A stretch of 38,866 nucleotides of DNA from Limisphaerales bacterium (GTDB taxonomy: Bacteria; Verrucomicrobiota; Verrucomicrobiia; Limisphaerales; JAKEEH01). The notes below the pieces were generated by a model. It saw nothing but the letters and a program-made list of their open reading frames with translations. It did not search any database and was not told where the DNA came from. Positions 1-7,391 of the stretch are shown in pieces. Numbering within the stretch: position 1 is the first letter of the stretch; every line of letters begins with the position of its first letter. Both the position numbers and the translations under genes were made by a program. The stretch is from assembly GCA_022616725.1 (NCBI GenBank), contig JAKEEH010000053.1, positions 1-38,866 of the forward strand, written 5' to 3'.

Positions 1-153
1 ACGATTTCAGATGCCGCCAACAAGCCAATGATCCGCTGGAGACTGGAGAATGCGATGCCGATCAAATTCAAGGCTGCCGACCTCAATGCCAAGGGCACGG
101 AAGTCGGCATTGAAGAATTACACCTCGTTCATGAGGGGCTCACGCAGGTCTGA
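1..153 (+). CDS. Phage tail tube protein (gp19/TIGR02241-like), C-terminal part only
   Basis: This is the last 50 residues of a gene that begins before the window; the frame is open from base 1 to the TGA at 151-153. The segment contains IRWRLENAMPIKFKAADLNA followed by a GTEVGIEELHLVHEGL-type ending. That is the characteristic C-terminus of T4 gp19-like tail-tube proteins of contractile injection systems, which stack as hexameric rings to form the inner tube pushed out on sheath contraction. It lies 14 bp upstream of the Afp7-like adaptor, as expected in eCIS operons where the last tube paralogue (Afp5 type) precedes the baseplate genes. Which tube paralogue it is cannot be told from the fragment. 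Confidence 0.88.
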   Translation, partial: TISDAANKPMIRWRLENAMPIKFKAADLNAKGTEVGIEELHLVHEGLTQV

Positions 154-167
154 GAAGAGGAGAGCCG

Positions 168-1178
168 ATGAAGCCGACAGCGATAGCGACGTTTGCAGTG
201 AAGCGGGGAAAAAAGGAAGGCGACCCGATCAAGGTCCATTTCAACCCGGTCTCGCTGCAATACACCGTCACTAACACAATGAAGGACGAAGGCAGCGGCA
301 ACAAGCGGAAACAGGTCGTCGGCCAGAGCACGGGCAAGCTGACGATGGATCTGATCTTCGACACCACTGACAGCGGCAAGGACGTGCGCCAGAGCACGCT
401 CCAGATCGCGGCGTTTATGACGCCGCTCGCGGACAGAAGCGTGCCGATCGTCGTCTTCCGTTGGGGCACGCTCAAGTTCCAAGGGATGGCCGAATCGTAC
501 AAAGAGACGCTCGATTTTTTCTCCGGCGACGGCGTGCCGCTGCGCGCAAGTATCAACCTGACACTTGCGCAGCAGGACGCCGTTTTTGAAGCTAATGACA
601 AGGCGACCGGCGCCAAATACGACCACCGACCCCGGCCGGATTTTGACGCCGTGGAAGTTCCGCCCTCGCCGGTGCTAAGCCCTACCAGTCTGGCGACGCA
701 GGGTGGCGATGAGCGGGCCGCCCGTTCGATTGCCGCGGCGAACAACCTTGAGAGCATGCGCTTTGGTGCCGGAACTGCGCTGACTATTGAGGCATCGGTA
801 AAACTCGGCCCACCCGCCGCATTCGCCAGTGGCAGCCTTTCACTCGACGCCGGGGTGGGCATCGACGCAGGCGCAGGAATTGGGATTTCAGGCGGTGCGG
901 GCGCGGGCGTTTCGGTCGGCGGTAGCGCGTCGACCGGTGTCTCCGCTAGCCAGGGCGCATTTTCTGGTCTGCGAGCTGCCGCAGAATCGAAAGGTACAGT
1001 GAATCTCGATCCGGCGCGGCTGCTTCCGCGCGGTCACTCGGTGAACGTGGCGACAGATAGCGGCGCGCGGTTCAACCTGGGTGGCCAGGCGTCGATCGAA
1101 GGTTCCGCCAGCCTGGGCACGGACGTAGGCGCGGGGAGCAGTCTACGCACGCGACTTAATTTTGATGAAGGGGAATGA
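168..1178 (+). CDS. Contractile injection system tube/hub adaptor (Afp7-like, CIS tube N-terminal domain)
   Basis: 336 aa. A GAGGAG Shine-Dalgarno at 157-162 supports the ATG at 168. Residues 1 to about 145 match the N-terminal domain of Afp7/Pvc7-type proteins, including the HFNPVSLQYTVTNT segment, a central FDTTDSGKDV segment and a VVFRWGTLKFQG strand. This domain resembles the tube fold and links the tube to the spike hub in the baseplate. In characterised relatives a LysM domain follows. Here residues of about 225-336 are instead a low-complexity Gly/Ala/Ser-rich tail with repeating GAGAG/GGSAS patterns, and I see no LysM signature. The next gene starts 3 bp after the stop. Assignment to the family is confident; the function of the tail is unknown. 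Confidence 0.85.
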   Translation: MKPTAIATFAVKRGKKEGDPIKVHFNPVSLQYTVTNTMKDEGSGNKRKQVVGQSTGKLTMDLIFDTTDSGKDVRQSTLQIAAFMTPLADRSVPIVVFRWGTLKFQGMAESYKETLDFFSGDGVPLRASINLTLAQQDAVFEANDKATGAKYDHRPRPDFDAVEVPPSPVLSPTSLATQGGDERAARSIAAANNLESMRFGAGTALTIEASVKLGPPAAFASGSLSLDAGVGIDAGAGIGISGGAGAGVSVGGSASTGVSASQGAFSGLRAAAESKGTVNLDPARLLPRGHSVNVATDSGARFNLGGQASIEGSASLGTDVGAGSSLRTRLNFDEGE

Positions 1179-1181
1179 TCA

Positions 1182-1346
1182 ATGCCAGTCGCAATCGATG
1201 AAGTCCGCGGCGAGGTCGAGCCTGCGGCCGCGCTGCCTCGTGAAGAGGAAGCGGAGGATATTGAGGCGAAGATGCCGGAACTGGAAAAAGTCCGCCGCGA
1301 GGCGCGCCGCCTGGAACAGCGAGAGGCGCGGCTTCGAGCGAATTGA
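1182..1346 (+). CDS. Small eCIS protein, DUF5908-like
   Basis: A 54-aa frame beginning MPVAIDEVRGEVEP and ending in a strongly charged helix rich in Glu and Arg. Tiny proteins starting MP(V/I)xI are a regular component between the Afp7-like adaptor and the gpD hub in many eCIS loci (family DUF5908), and this one sits in exactly that slot. The residues after about 20 would form one long amphipathic or coiled-coil helix. It starts 3 bp after the adaptor stop and ends 11 bp before the preferred hub ATG, so it is surely co-translated with its neighbours. The role in the family is not established; a small helical baseplate component or chaperone is a guess. Family membership rests on length, N-terminal pattern and position. 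Confidence 0.7.
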   Translation: MPVAIDEVRGEVEPAAALPREEEAEDIEAKMPELEKVRREARRLEQREARLRAN

Positions 1347-1357
1347 GGGGATTGCGC

Positions 1358-2443
1358 ATGCCGGAACGAGCGCCGAACCAACTTGCCGTCTATAACGCCA
1401 CGCCGACCGTCCGTGTGGATACCCAGGAGCACGAGAAGATCAACGAGTTGCTCATCGGCATGGAGATGATCGAGCAGCAAGGTGGAATGTCGGCGCTCGA
1501 ACTGCGGTTCAGCAATATCGCCAGTGATCCCGGAGGCGGCGCAGATTATGCCTTCGAGGATGAACGGATCTTGAAGCTCAATGCCAAACTCGGTCTGTAT
1601 GCCGGCGATCGCAATGCGCCACAGGAAATCTTCCAGGGCCGGATCACTGGGATGGAAGCTCATTTTCCCGGGACTGCGCCAGCCGAGCTGGTCGTGCTGG
1701 CCGAAGACGTGTTTCAGCAGGCCCGGATGGCGCGCCGCACGAAGACTCACGAGAACGTTTCGATCTCTGACCTGGCGCGCGATCTGGCGTCACAGCTTGG
1801 ATTGCGTCCCGTGATTACCGGTTTTACTGAACAGTTGCCGACGCAGATGCAGCTCAATGAAAGCGACCTGGCCTTTCTGCGTCGCCTCCTGGTGCGTTAC
1901 GACGGCGACATGCAGGTTGTCGGAAACGAGATGCATGTTTCGCCGCGGGCGAATGTCCGGCGCGGCGTGGTCGAACTGTCATTGCACGGTCAATTGAAGT
2001 GTGCGCGGGTGATCGTGGACCTTGTGCATCAGGTGACCGAAGTCACGGTCAGCGGCTGGGATGCGGCGCAAGGCAAGCGCGTCAGTGCCGCGAGCGAGGG
2101 CGCAAATTCTCAACCTGGATCGGGGCGCAGCGGCGCCGAAGTGCTGCGCACGGCAATCGGCGAACGATCGGAGCACGTGGGCCATCTGGCCGCGACGACA
2201 GCGATTGAAGCCCAGGCGATGGCCGACGCGGCGTTCGATTCGCGCGCGCGCCGTTTCGTGTGCGTCGAGGGCACGAGCCAGGGCAACCCCGCGCTACGCG
2301 TCGGCACGCATGTCACGCTCAGCGGATTGGGTAGTCGCTTCGACAATACCTATTACCTCACGCGCGCCTGCCATCGTTTCGACGTGGCGCGCGGTTACGA
2401 GACCGACTTCGAGGCAGAGAGCGCTTATTGGGGGGGGGCATGA
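1358..2443 (+). CDS. Baseplate hub protein, phage late control gpD / gp27-like
   Basis: 361 aa from the ATG at 1358, which has GAGGGG at 1345-1350; a TTG at 1343 in the same frame is possible but overlaps the previous stop. The sequence matches the gpD/VgrG N-terminal family: an opening APTVRVD strand, a central LxLYAGDRNAPQEIFQGRITG segment, then a VSDLA-type helix and the conserved LNESDLAFLRRLLVRYDGD motif (about residues 164-182). Such proteins form the trimeric hub on which the spike sits. The stop TGA (2441-2443) overlaps the spike ATG (2440), and the last codons run through nine consecutive G. In eCIS and T6SS the hub and spike are often one fused protein (Afp8, VgrG); here they are split. 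Confidence 0.9.
   Translation: MPERAPNQLAVYNATPTVRVDTQEHEKINELLIGMEMIEQQGGMSALELRFSNIASDPGGGADYAFEDERILKLNAKLGLYAGDRNAPQEIFQGRITGMEAHFPGTAPAELVVLAEDVFQQARMARRTKTHENVSISDLARDLASQLGLRPVITGFTEQLPTQMQLNESDLAFLRRLLVRYDGDMQVVGNEMHVSPRANVRRGVVELSLHGQLKCARVIVDLVHQVTEVTVSGWDAAQGKRVSAASEGANSQPGSGRSGAEVLRTAIGERSEHVGHLAATTAIEAQAMADAAFDSRARRFVCVEGTSQGNPALRVGTHVTLSGLGSRFDNTYYLTRACHRFDVARGYETDFEAESAYWGGA
2430..2438 (+). other. Nine-G homopolymer at the hub/spike junction
   Basis: An uninterrupted run of nine G lies in the last codons of the hub gene (TAT TGG GGG GGG GCA TGA) and ends one base before the spike ATG. By frame arithmetic, gain of one G, or a -1 slip during transcription or translation, would join the hub to the spike in frame. 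Loss of one G would only replace the last residues and stop at 2463-2465. The run is also purine-rich upstream of the spike ATG, but it is too close to act as a normal ribosome-binding site. Confidence 0.6.
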
Positions 2444-3138
2444 TCGCAGCATCGGACATCTTTGAAATCCCCGCCGGGGTTTTCAATGCGAGCTATCTGG
2501 CCGAAGTGGTCAGCGTCGACGACCCGCTCGGTCTGGCTCGCGTGCAGTTGCGGCTGCTCAGCTTCGACGGCGTGGGCGAGCAGGACGGCCCGTTATGGGC
2601 GCGTGTCGCCGCGCCCTTTGCCGGCGCGGACCGCGGCGCGTTCATGCTTCCTGATGTTGGCGACGAAGTCGTCGTCAACTTTCTCAATGGCGATCCGCGG
2701 CTCCCCGTGGTTGTGGGTGGGCTGTGGAACGGCAGCGCCAAGCCGCCCGAAACGCTGGGCGGTGCGGGCGACCGCATAGACCGGTGGACGATCGTGGGCA
2801 AGGCAGGCACACGCATCGCCATCGTCGAAGAGAAATCCGGCCAATCCCAGATTCTCTTTGAAACGCCAGGCGGAGTGACTGGTGAACTGACCGACGCGGG
2901 CGGCGGCAAGATTGAGCTGAAAGCCGCCGGGACGACGATCACCGTCGATACGGGCGGCGTCTCGATTCAAACCTCGGCGAAGATTAAGGCGCAGGCCAGC
3001 CAGGTCGAGATCAGTGCGGGAATGGTCAAAGTTGACGCGGCGATGTCGCAATTCTCCGGGGTTGTCAAATGTGACGTGTTGCAAGCGACAACGGTTGTCG
3101 CCACGACCTATACGCCGGGCGCGGGGAACATATGGTAA
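2440..3138 (+). CDS. Central spike protein, gp5 / phage baseplate assembly protein V-like
   Basis: 232 aa from the ATG at 2440, coupled to the hub stop by an ATGA overlap. The N-terminal 100 residues form the gp5/VgrG OB-fold: a YLAEVVSVDDPLGLARVQLRL opening, WARVAAPFAGADRGAFMLPDVGDEV in the middle, and the diagnostic NGDPRLPVVVGGLWNG strand. After the family-typical segment around residues 115-150, the rest is a repetitive beta-strand ladder (GGGKIELKAAGTTITVDTGG and following), expected to form the trimeric beta-helical needle. The protein ends soon after (PGAGNIW). I see no PAAR motif in it, and no separate PAAR gene in the window. The next gene starts 7 bases before the stop. Confidence 0.9.
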   Translation: MIAASDIFEIPAGVFNASYLAEVVSVDDPLGLARVQLRLLSFDGVGEQDGPLWARVAAPFAGADRGAFMLPDVGDEVVVNFLNGDPRLPVVVGGLWNGSAKPPETLGGAGDRIDRWTIVGKAGTRIAIVEEKSGQSQILFETPGGVTGELTDAGGGKIELKAAGTTITVDTGGVSIQTSAKIKAQASQVEISAGMVKVDAAMSQFSGVVKCDVLQATTVVATTYTPGAGNIW

Positions 3139-4730
3139 GCGAGAAAATCATCTTGTGTGGATTGCGCATCGGCGGCGGCGACGAGCGACCGACGATTGCA
3201 CAGCGGACCGATCAGGAGTTCATCCCGGCGATCCTGGAAGAGCTTCGAACAGGCGGGGAGGCTTTGACACGCATCGGCGCCTCGGCCATCAGCCCGCGGC
3301 CTGCCGGCTCACCAGCGTTGAAACTTTTTCAGCCCGTGCAGCGCACATTCAACGTCGCGCTGCTGGATGCAGTCTGCGACCGGTTCAGCTCGCCGCGACT
3401 AGATCCTGAACGGATCGAGAGCGCCGGTCTGGTAGTGCGTCGCCTTTCTGTCGATCTTAGCGGCAATGCGACCGGCGGGCTGCAAGGATGGATGCAATCG
3501 GGAGCCCGCCTGCGCGGGTGGCTGGCGCTGGGGGTCGCCGGACAATCTCGATCCTGGTTGGAGTTCGATCCCGACGCCGACCCCGATCCGCTGAGGCGAC
3601 AGCCCGCGCTCACCGCTGGGCATCCGGAGATTGACCGGCAGCTCAAACTCCTTTACGGGGCGGAGGAGGTTTACAGCGAGAGCGTTTCGCCGCTTTTCGT
3701 TGCGCCACCGGAAGTCTGCCAGGCGGTGCGGCGCACAATCCTTTACGGTCTGATCCCAGTAACCAGTTCGGAGCGCAGCGATGCAGGACAGGGCGGCGGC
3801 GCCCAAGCCGCGCGCGAAACGCCTTACGATTTGGACGAACTGGAACGGGCGCTGCCCGCTCACTTACCGGATTTCCTGCAACGTGAAGGGCCTGCGCGCC
3901 CGCCGGGCGTGCCGCGGGCAGGACAATTTGTTACTAAGGCCGATGCAGAGGTGAATGTCGCGACATTCACGCTCTCGCTGCGCCAGTTGAAAATCGAGTT
4001 TGATGCCTTCGGAGATCGCGGCGACGGCGGCACGCTCTTCGACCAATTGAACCGGATCGTGCTCGATGAGCTGGAAGGCCTGGGCGAGCGGCGATTCGGC
4101 CAATTCCTGAAAGACGCGGTAGGCGTGCTGGTAGATGGCGCTGGAGGTTCACTACTCATGCCGGAAAGATGGCCGAAGATCAGCGCCAACCAGGAGCGCG
4201 GCTTCGTGCAATCGGCCAAAGCCGTGCTCCAAAAACGGCTCGACGAATTCACGGGCGGCGAGGGGCGGTTTGACGACGTACGTCCCAATTCGCCGCGCCG
4301 ATATGTACTGCGCGCCTTCGTCCGGGTCAGGAGTGATGAGGGCTGCCCGCCGAAACTGGTCTGGAGTGAATACAGCGAGCAGTTCACGATCGCGCCCTGG
4401 TACGAGGGAGGACTCGCGCCGCCCGCGCAGGTCAATCTGCCCAACGCATTGGACAAAAATCTATTGAGGTCGCTCAAACCAAACATTGCCTTTGTCGTGC
4501 CCACCAGTCTGGCGAACGTGCTCAATGGCAATTCGCCAAAGTCATTTATCGAGGGTGAGGCAGGAGAAGGCGACGGCAATATTGACTTCGATTGGATCTG
4601 CAGTTTCAGTATTCCGTTGATCACGCTCTGCGCATTCATCGTGCTCAACATCTTTCTGCAGCTCTTCAATCTCATATTTCAGTGGCTGCAATTCATCAAG
4701 ATTTGCATCCCGTTTCCGAGGAGGAAGTGA
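3132..4730 (+). CDS. Uncharacterised eCIS baseplate-cluster protein with hydrophobic C-terminus
   Basis: 532 aa. The ATG at 3132 overlaps the spike stop. I recognise no named domain in the first 480 residues, which look soluble and mixed alpha/beta. Residues of about 482-532 are strikingly hydrophobic: an FDWICSFSIPLITLCAF stretch continues through IVLNIFLQLFNLIFQWL and ends with the basic tail FPRRK. That is long enough for one or two membrane passes. The gene lies between spike and gp25, where Afp/PVC loci have no equivalent membrane protein. It could anchor or dock the baseplate at a membrane, or be a hydrophobic assembly surface; both are inferences. Its stop (4728-4730) overlaps the gp25 start by one base. 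Confidence 0.75.
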   Translation: MVSEKIILCGLRIGGGDERPTIAQRTDQEFIPAILEELRTGGEALTRIGASAISPRPAGSPALKLFQPVQRTFNVALLDAVCDRFSSPRLDPERIESAGLVVRRLSVDLSGNATGGLQGWMQSGARLRGWLALGVAGQSRSWLEFDPDADPDPLRRQPALTAGHPEIDRQLKLLYGAEEVYSESVSPLFVAPPEVCQAVRRTILYGLIPVTSSERSDAGQGGGAQAARETPYDLDELERALPAHLPDFLQREGPARPPGVPRAGQFVTKADAEVNVATFTLSLRQLKIEFDAFGDRGDGGTLFDQLNRIVLDELEGLGERRFGQFLKDAVGVLVDGAGGSLLMPERWPKISANQERGFVQSAKAVLQKRLDEFTGGEGRFDDVRPNSPRRYVLRAFVRVRSDEGCPPKLVWSEYSEQFTIAPWYEGGLAPPAQVNLPNALDKNLLRSLKPNIAFVVPTSLANVLNGNSPKSFIEGEAGEGDGNIDFDWICSFSIPLITLCAFIVLNIFLQLFNLIFQWLQFIKICIPFPRRK

Positions 4731-5125
4731 TGGCGACTACGTCGTTGCCGGCGCCGCCGATTGGCTGGCCACTGCTGCCGCTGCCTGACGAACATGGACA
4801 ACTCCATTACCCGACGCTGGAAGAGAGCGTTCGCCAGACAATCCGCATCATTCTCTCCACGCATCCGGGCGAGCAGTTGATGCGCTCGCTGTTCGGCGCG
4901 GGACTCGGCCGGCTGCTGCACGAACCTAACACGTTGATGACGCGTCGGCAGATACACGATCTGGTCCGGGAATCGCTGACGCTCTGGGAGCCGCGCATCA
5001 ATCTCAATCGCGTCGAAGTCAACGAAGTGGCAGGGCAACCGTCGCACCTCCGCGTCGAGATCGATTACCAGCTGAAGCGCAGTGGCGCGATCGACCGGGT
5101 CGGGTTCACGATGGCGCTCATTTGA
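4730..5125 (+). CDS. Baseplate wedge protein gp25 (GPW/gp25 family)
   Basis: 131 aa. The start is fixed by a GAGGAGGA ribosome-binding site at 4719-4726 and by the TGATG overlap with the preceding stop; in-frame codons upstream to 4592 are within the previous gene. The sequence has the family core: an EESVRQTIRIILSTHPGEQL helix, then RSLFGAGL and LHEPNT, the conserved turn found in gp25/TssE/Afp9, and a C-terminal strand pair ending VGFTMALI. In contractile machines gp25 sits at the base of the sheath and nucleates its polymerisation. Length is normal for the family. A gap of 51 bp separates it from the next gene. Confidence 0.95.
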   Translation: MATTSLPAPPIGWPLLPLPDEHGQLHYPTLEESVRQTIRIILSTHPGEQLMRSLFGAGLGRLLHEPNTLMTRRQIHDLVRESLTLWEPRINLNRVEVNEVAGQPSHLRVEIDYQLKRSGAIDRVGFTMALI

Positions 5126-5176
5126 GTGATAAGCGGAAAATAACTGATTGGTCAGGCGTTCTACGGAGATTAGCTT

Positions 5177-7390
5177 ATGCCTGTTCGTCCCCCAGCACTT
5201 GATGATCGGAATTTCGACGATCTGGTCGATGAGGTGTTGGCACGCATTCCTGCGCACACGCCGGAATGGACCAACCCGCGGCTGGGCGATCCGGGGCGGA
5301 CGTTGATTGAACTGTTCGCCTGGCTAACCGACACGCTGCTCTATCGCGCCAACCTCATCCCTGAACGCCAGCGCCTGGTCTTCCTAAAACTGTTGGGCAT
5401 CCCAATGCGGCCGGCGCAGGCTGCGCGAGGTCTGGTCAGTGTTTTTTTCAAGGATGATGCATTCCAGAAGAAAGAAGACATACGCGCCCGAACGATCCGG
5501 CCGCTGGCGCGATTGATCGGCCCGGTCAATTTCGAGACCCGTGAAGAGTTGATGGTTCTGCCGATCACAGCCGAACTCTACTACAAACGTAGCCTCACCG
5601 AATCGGAGCGGGACACGATGCGCGACCTGCTTGACGGATTGCAGCAGGTTTACCGGCTCAACGGTGTACCCACGCCTTATGTAACGACGCCGGTCTTTCC
5701 AGACGGCGCTCCAGACCCCGCCGGCTTCGATTTAGTCCGGCGCACCGTGGATGGTTGTTTGTGGATTGCGCTCCTCTCGCCGAAGCCGGAATGGGTCGCC
5801 GAAACGCGCCAGGCGCTCGGTGCCACGACAACGCTTAGCATCGGCGTTGCGCCGGCAATCATAACGCCAGAATTGTTCGAAGAGATCGGTCCTCGCACGC
5901 GTATCCCACACGTCTGGGAATTGAGCAATCTGAGCATCGACGGCGAGGTCGAGTACCTCACGCTGGAGACGCTCTCGGACAGCACGAACGGGTTGACCGA
6001 GCGCGGCGTGACACGTCTAGCGTTACCATCGGAAGAATTCTTGGACGCACCCGGCAACGACGTTCGCACCGCACTCGACGCGGGTGTGGGCGACCGGCCG
6101 CCGCGTATTGATGACGCCGAGGTTGCGTCGCGAGTCGTCACCTGGGTGCGGTTGCGTCCAGCCGAGCGGCTGGAGAGCCTTTCGCTCAGTTGGGTGGGCG
6201 TTAACGCGGTCGAGAGTGATCAGCGGCAGACCTTATTCAACCGCATCCTGGGGGAAAGCGACGGCTCAATCGACCAAATGATGCAACTGCCCGGGCAGTC
6301 GGTCGAAGCCGAGACGCTGGAGCTGCAGGTCGAAGTCGCCGGAAGCGGATTTCAAATGTGGCGGCGGGTGGAAGACCTGACCACGGCGGGACGCGATGAC
6401 GCAGCCTACAGCCTTGACAGCGAGGCTGGCATCGTACGGTTCGGCAATGGCATTCGCGGGAGTGTGCCTGAAACAGGCCGTCGCGTGCGAGTCGCGCGGA
6501 TGCGCGCCGGTGGTGGGGCCGCCGGCAATTTACCCGCCGGCTCGCTCAACAAGATCGAAGCCTTCGATCTCGGCGGGGCAAAAGTCGAAACGCTGCGTGT
6601 TGTGCAGATGCTGGCTACTGACGGCGGAGCCAACAGCGAGTCGCTCGTCGAAGCCGAACAGCGCATCCCTGCCCTGTTCCGTCACGGCAACCGGGCCGTA
6701 ACCGAAGAAGATTATCGCCGGCTGGCCGCTGCCACACCGAGCGTGCGGCTGGGCCGGGTTGAGGTGCTGCCGCGCTTCAAGCCCCATCAACGCAGTCCGG
6801 ACGTTCCCGGCGTGGTCTCGGTGATGATCTGGCCTTCCAAGACAGAGAGGCTGGCGCCGCACCCGCGCCCCGACCGCCCGACGATCGAGGCTGTGCATCA
6901 ATACCTGGATCAGCGCCGGCCGCTCGGCGTCGAACTGTACGTCATCAGTTGTGAATACATCGCCCTCGGACTCGCCGTAGGCGTCGAAATTCGCGACGGC
7001 TTCGGACGCGAGACCACACTCAATGCCGTGCGCGAAAGCTTGCGCCAGTTTCTCTGGCCGCTCGCACCGGGAGGCACGGGTGAAACGGGCTGGCCGCTTG
7101 GCGGAGCGGTCAATGATCGCGAACTTGCAGTGGAAGTTGCACGCACACCCGGTGTCGGCAGCGTGCGCGGCATCAACCTTTTCACCCGCGCCGGCCGGAA
7201 CTGGCAGGAGATCGCGCGCGCAAACGCCTGCGCTTCTGTCACACTCGCGCTACGCCCGTGGCAATTGCCGGAACTACTCTCCATCGTTGTCGTCGAAGGC
7301 GAAGCGCCGCCCGACCTGCGCAGTGCGCCGAACCCCTTCGATCCGGGGCCCGATAGCGTGGCGGTGCCCGTTGTACCGGATTTATGCTGA
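5177..7390 (+). CDS. Putative baseplate assembly protein, baseplate J / gp6-like (TIGR02243-type, Afp11-like)
   Basis: 737 aa with ACGGAG upstream of the ATG. The N-terminal 75 residues carry the family signature: PEWTNPRLGDPGRTLIELFA leading into a WLTDTLLYRANLIPERQ helix. The gpJ core lies around residues 380-470, with IVRFGNGIRGSVPETGRRVR followed by MRAGGGAAGNLPAGSL. Past it a GNRAVTEEDYRRLA helix is also typical. These proteins form the wedge ring of the baseplate around the hub and bind gp25 and the gpI-like protein encoded on either side. Length and order (gp25, J, I) match Afp9-11-12. The next gene's ATG is one base after this stop. Confidence 0.93.
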   Translation: MPVRPPALDDRNFDDLVDEVLARIPAHTPEWTNPRLGDPGRTLIELFAWLTDTLLYRANLIPERQRLVFLKLLGIPMRPAQAARGLVSVFFKDDAFQKKEDIRARTIRPLARLIGPVNFETREELMVLPITAELYYKRSLTESERDTMRDLLDGLQQVYRLNGVPTPYVTTPVFPDGAPDPAGFDLVRRTVDGCLWIALLSPKPEWVAETRQALGATTTLSIGVAPAIITPELFEEIGPRTRIPHVWELSNLSIDGEVEYLTLETLSDSTNGLTERGVTRLALPSEEFLDAPGNDVRTALDAGVGDRPPRIDDAEVASRVVTWVRLRPAERLESLSLSWVGVNAVESDQRQTLFNRILGESDGSIDQMMQLPGQSVEAETLELQVEVAGSGFQMWRRVEDLTTAGRDDAAYSLDSEAGIVRFGNGIRGSVPETGRRVRVARMRAGGGAAGNLPAGSLNKIEAFDLGGAKVETLRVVQMLATDGGANSESLVEAEQRIPALFRHGNRAVTEEDYRRLAAATPSVRLGRVEVLPRFKPHQRSPDVPGVVSVMIWPSKTERLAPHPRPDRPTIEAVHQYLDQRRPLGVELYVISCEYIALGLAVGVEIRDGFGRETTLNAVRESLRQFLWPLAPGGTGETGWPLGGAVNDRELAVEVARTPGVGSVRGINLFTRAGRNWQEIARANACASVTLALRPWQLPELLSIVVVEGEAPPDLRSAPNPFDPGPDSVAVPVVPDLC

Positions 7391-7391
7391 A

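Noticed and set aside
2440-5125. PAAR tip protein
   Set aside because: I looked for a PAAR-type gene or C-terminal extension around the spike and gp25 genes and saw none; its absence may also mean it is elsewhere or too diverged.
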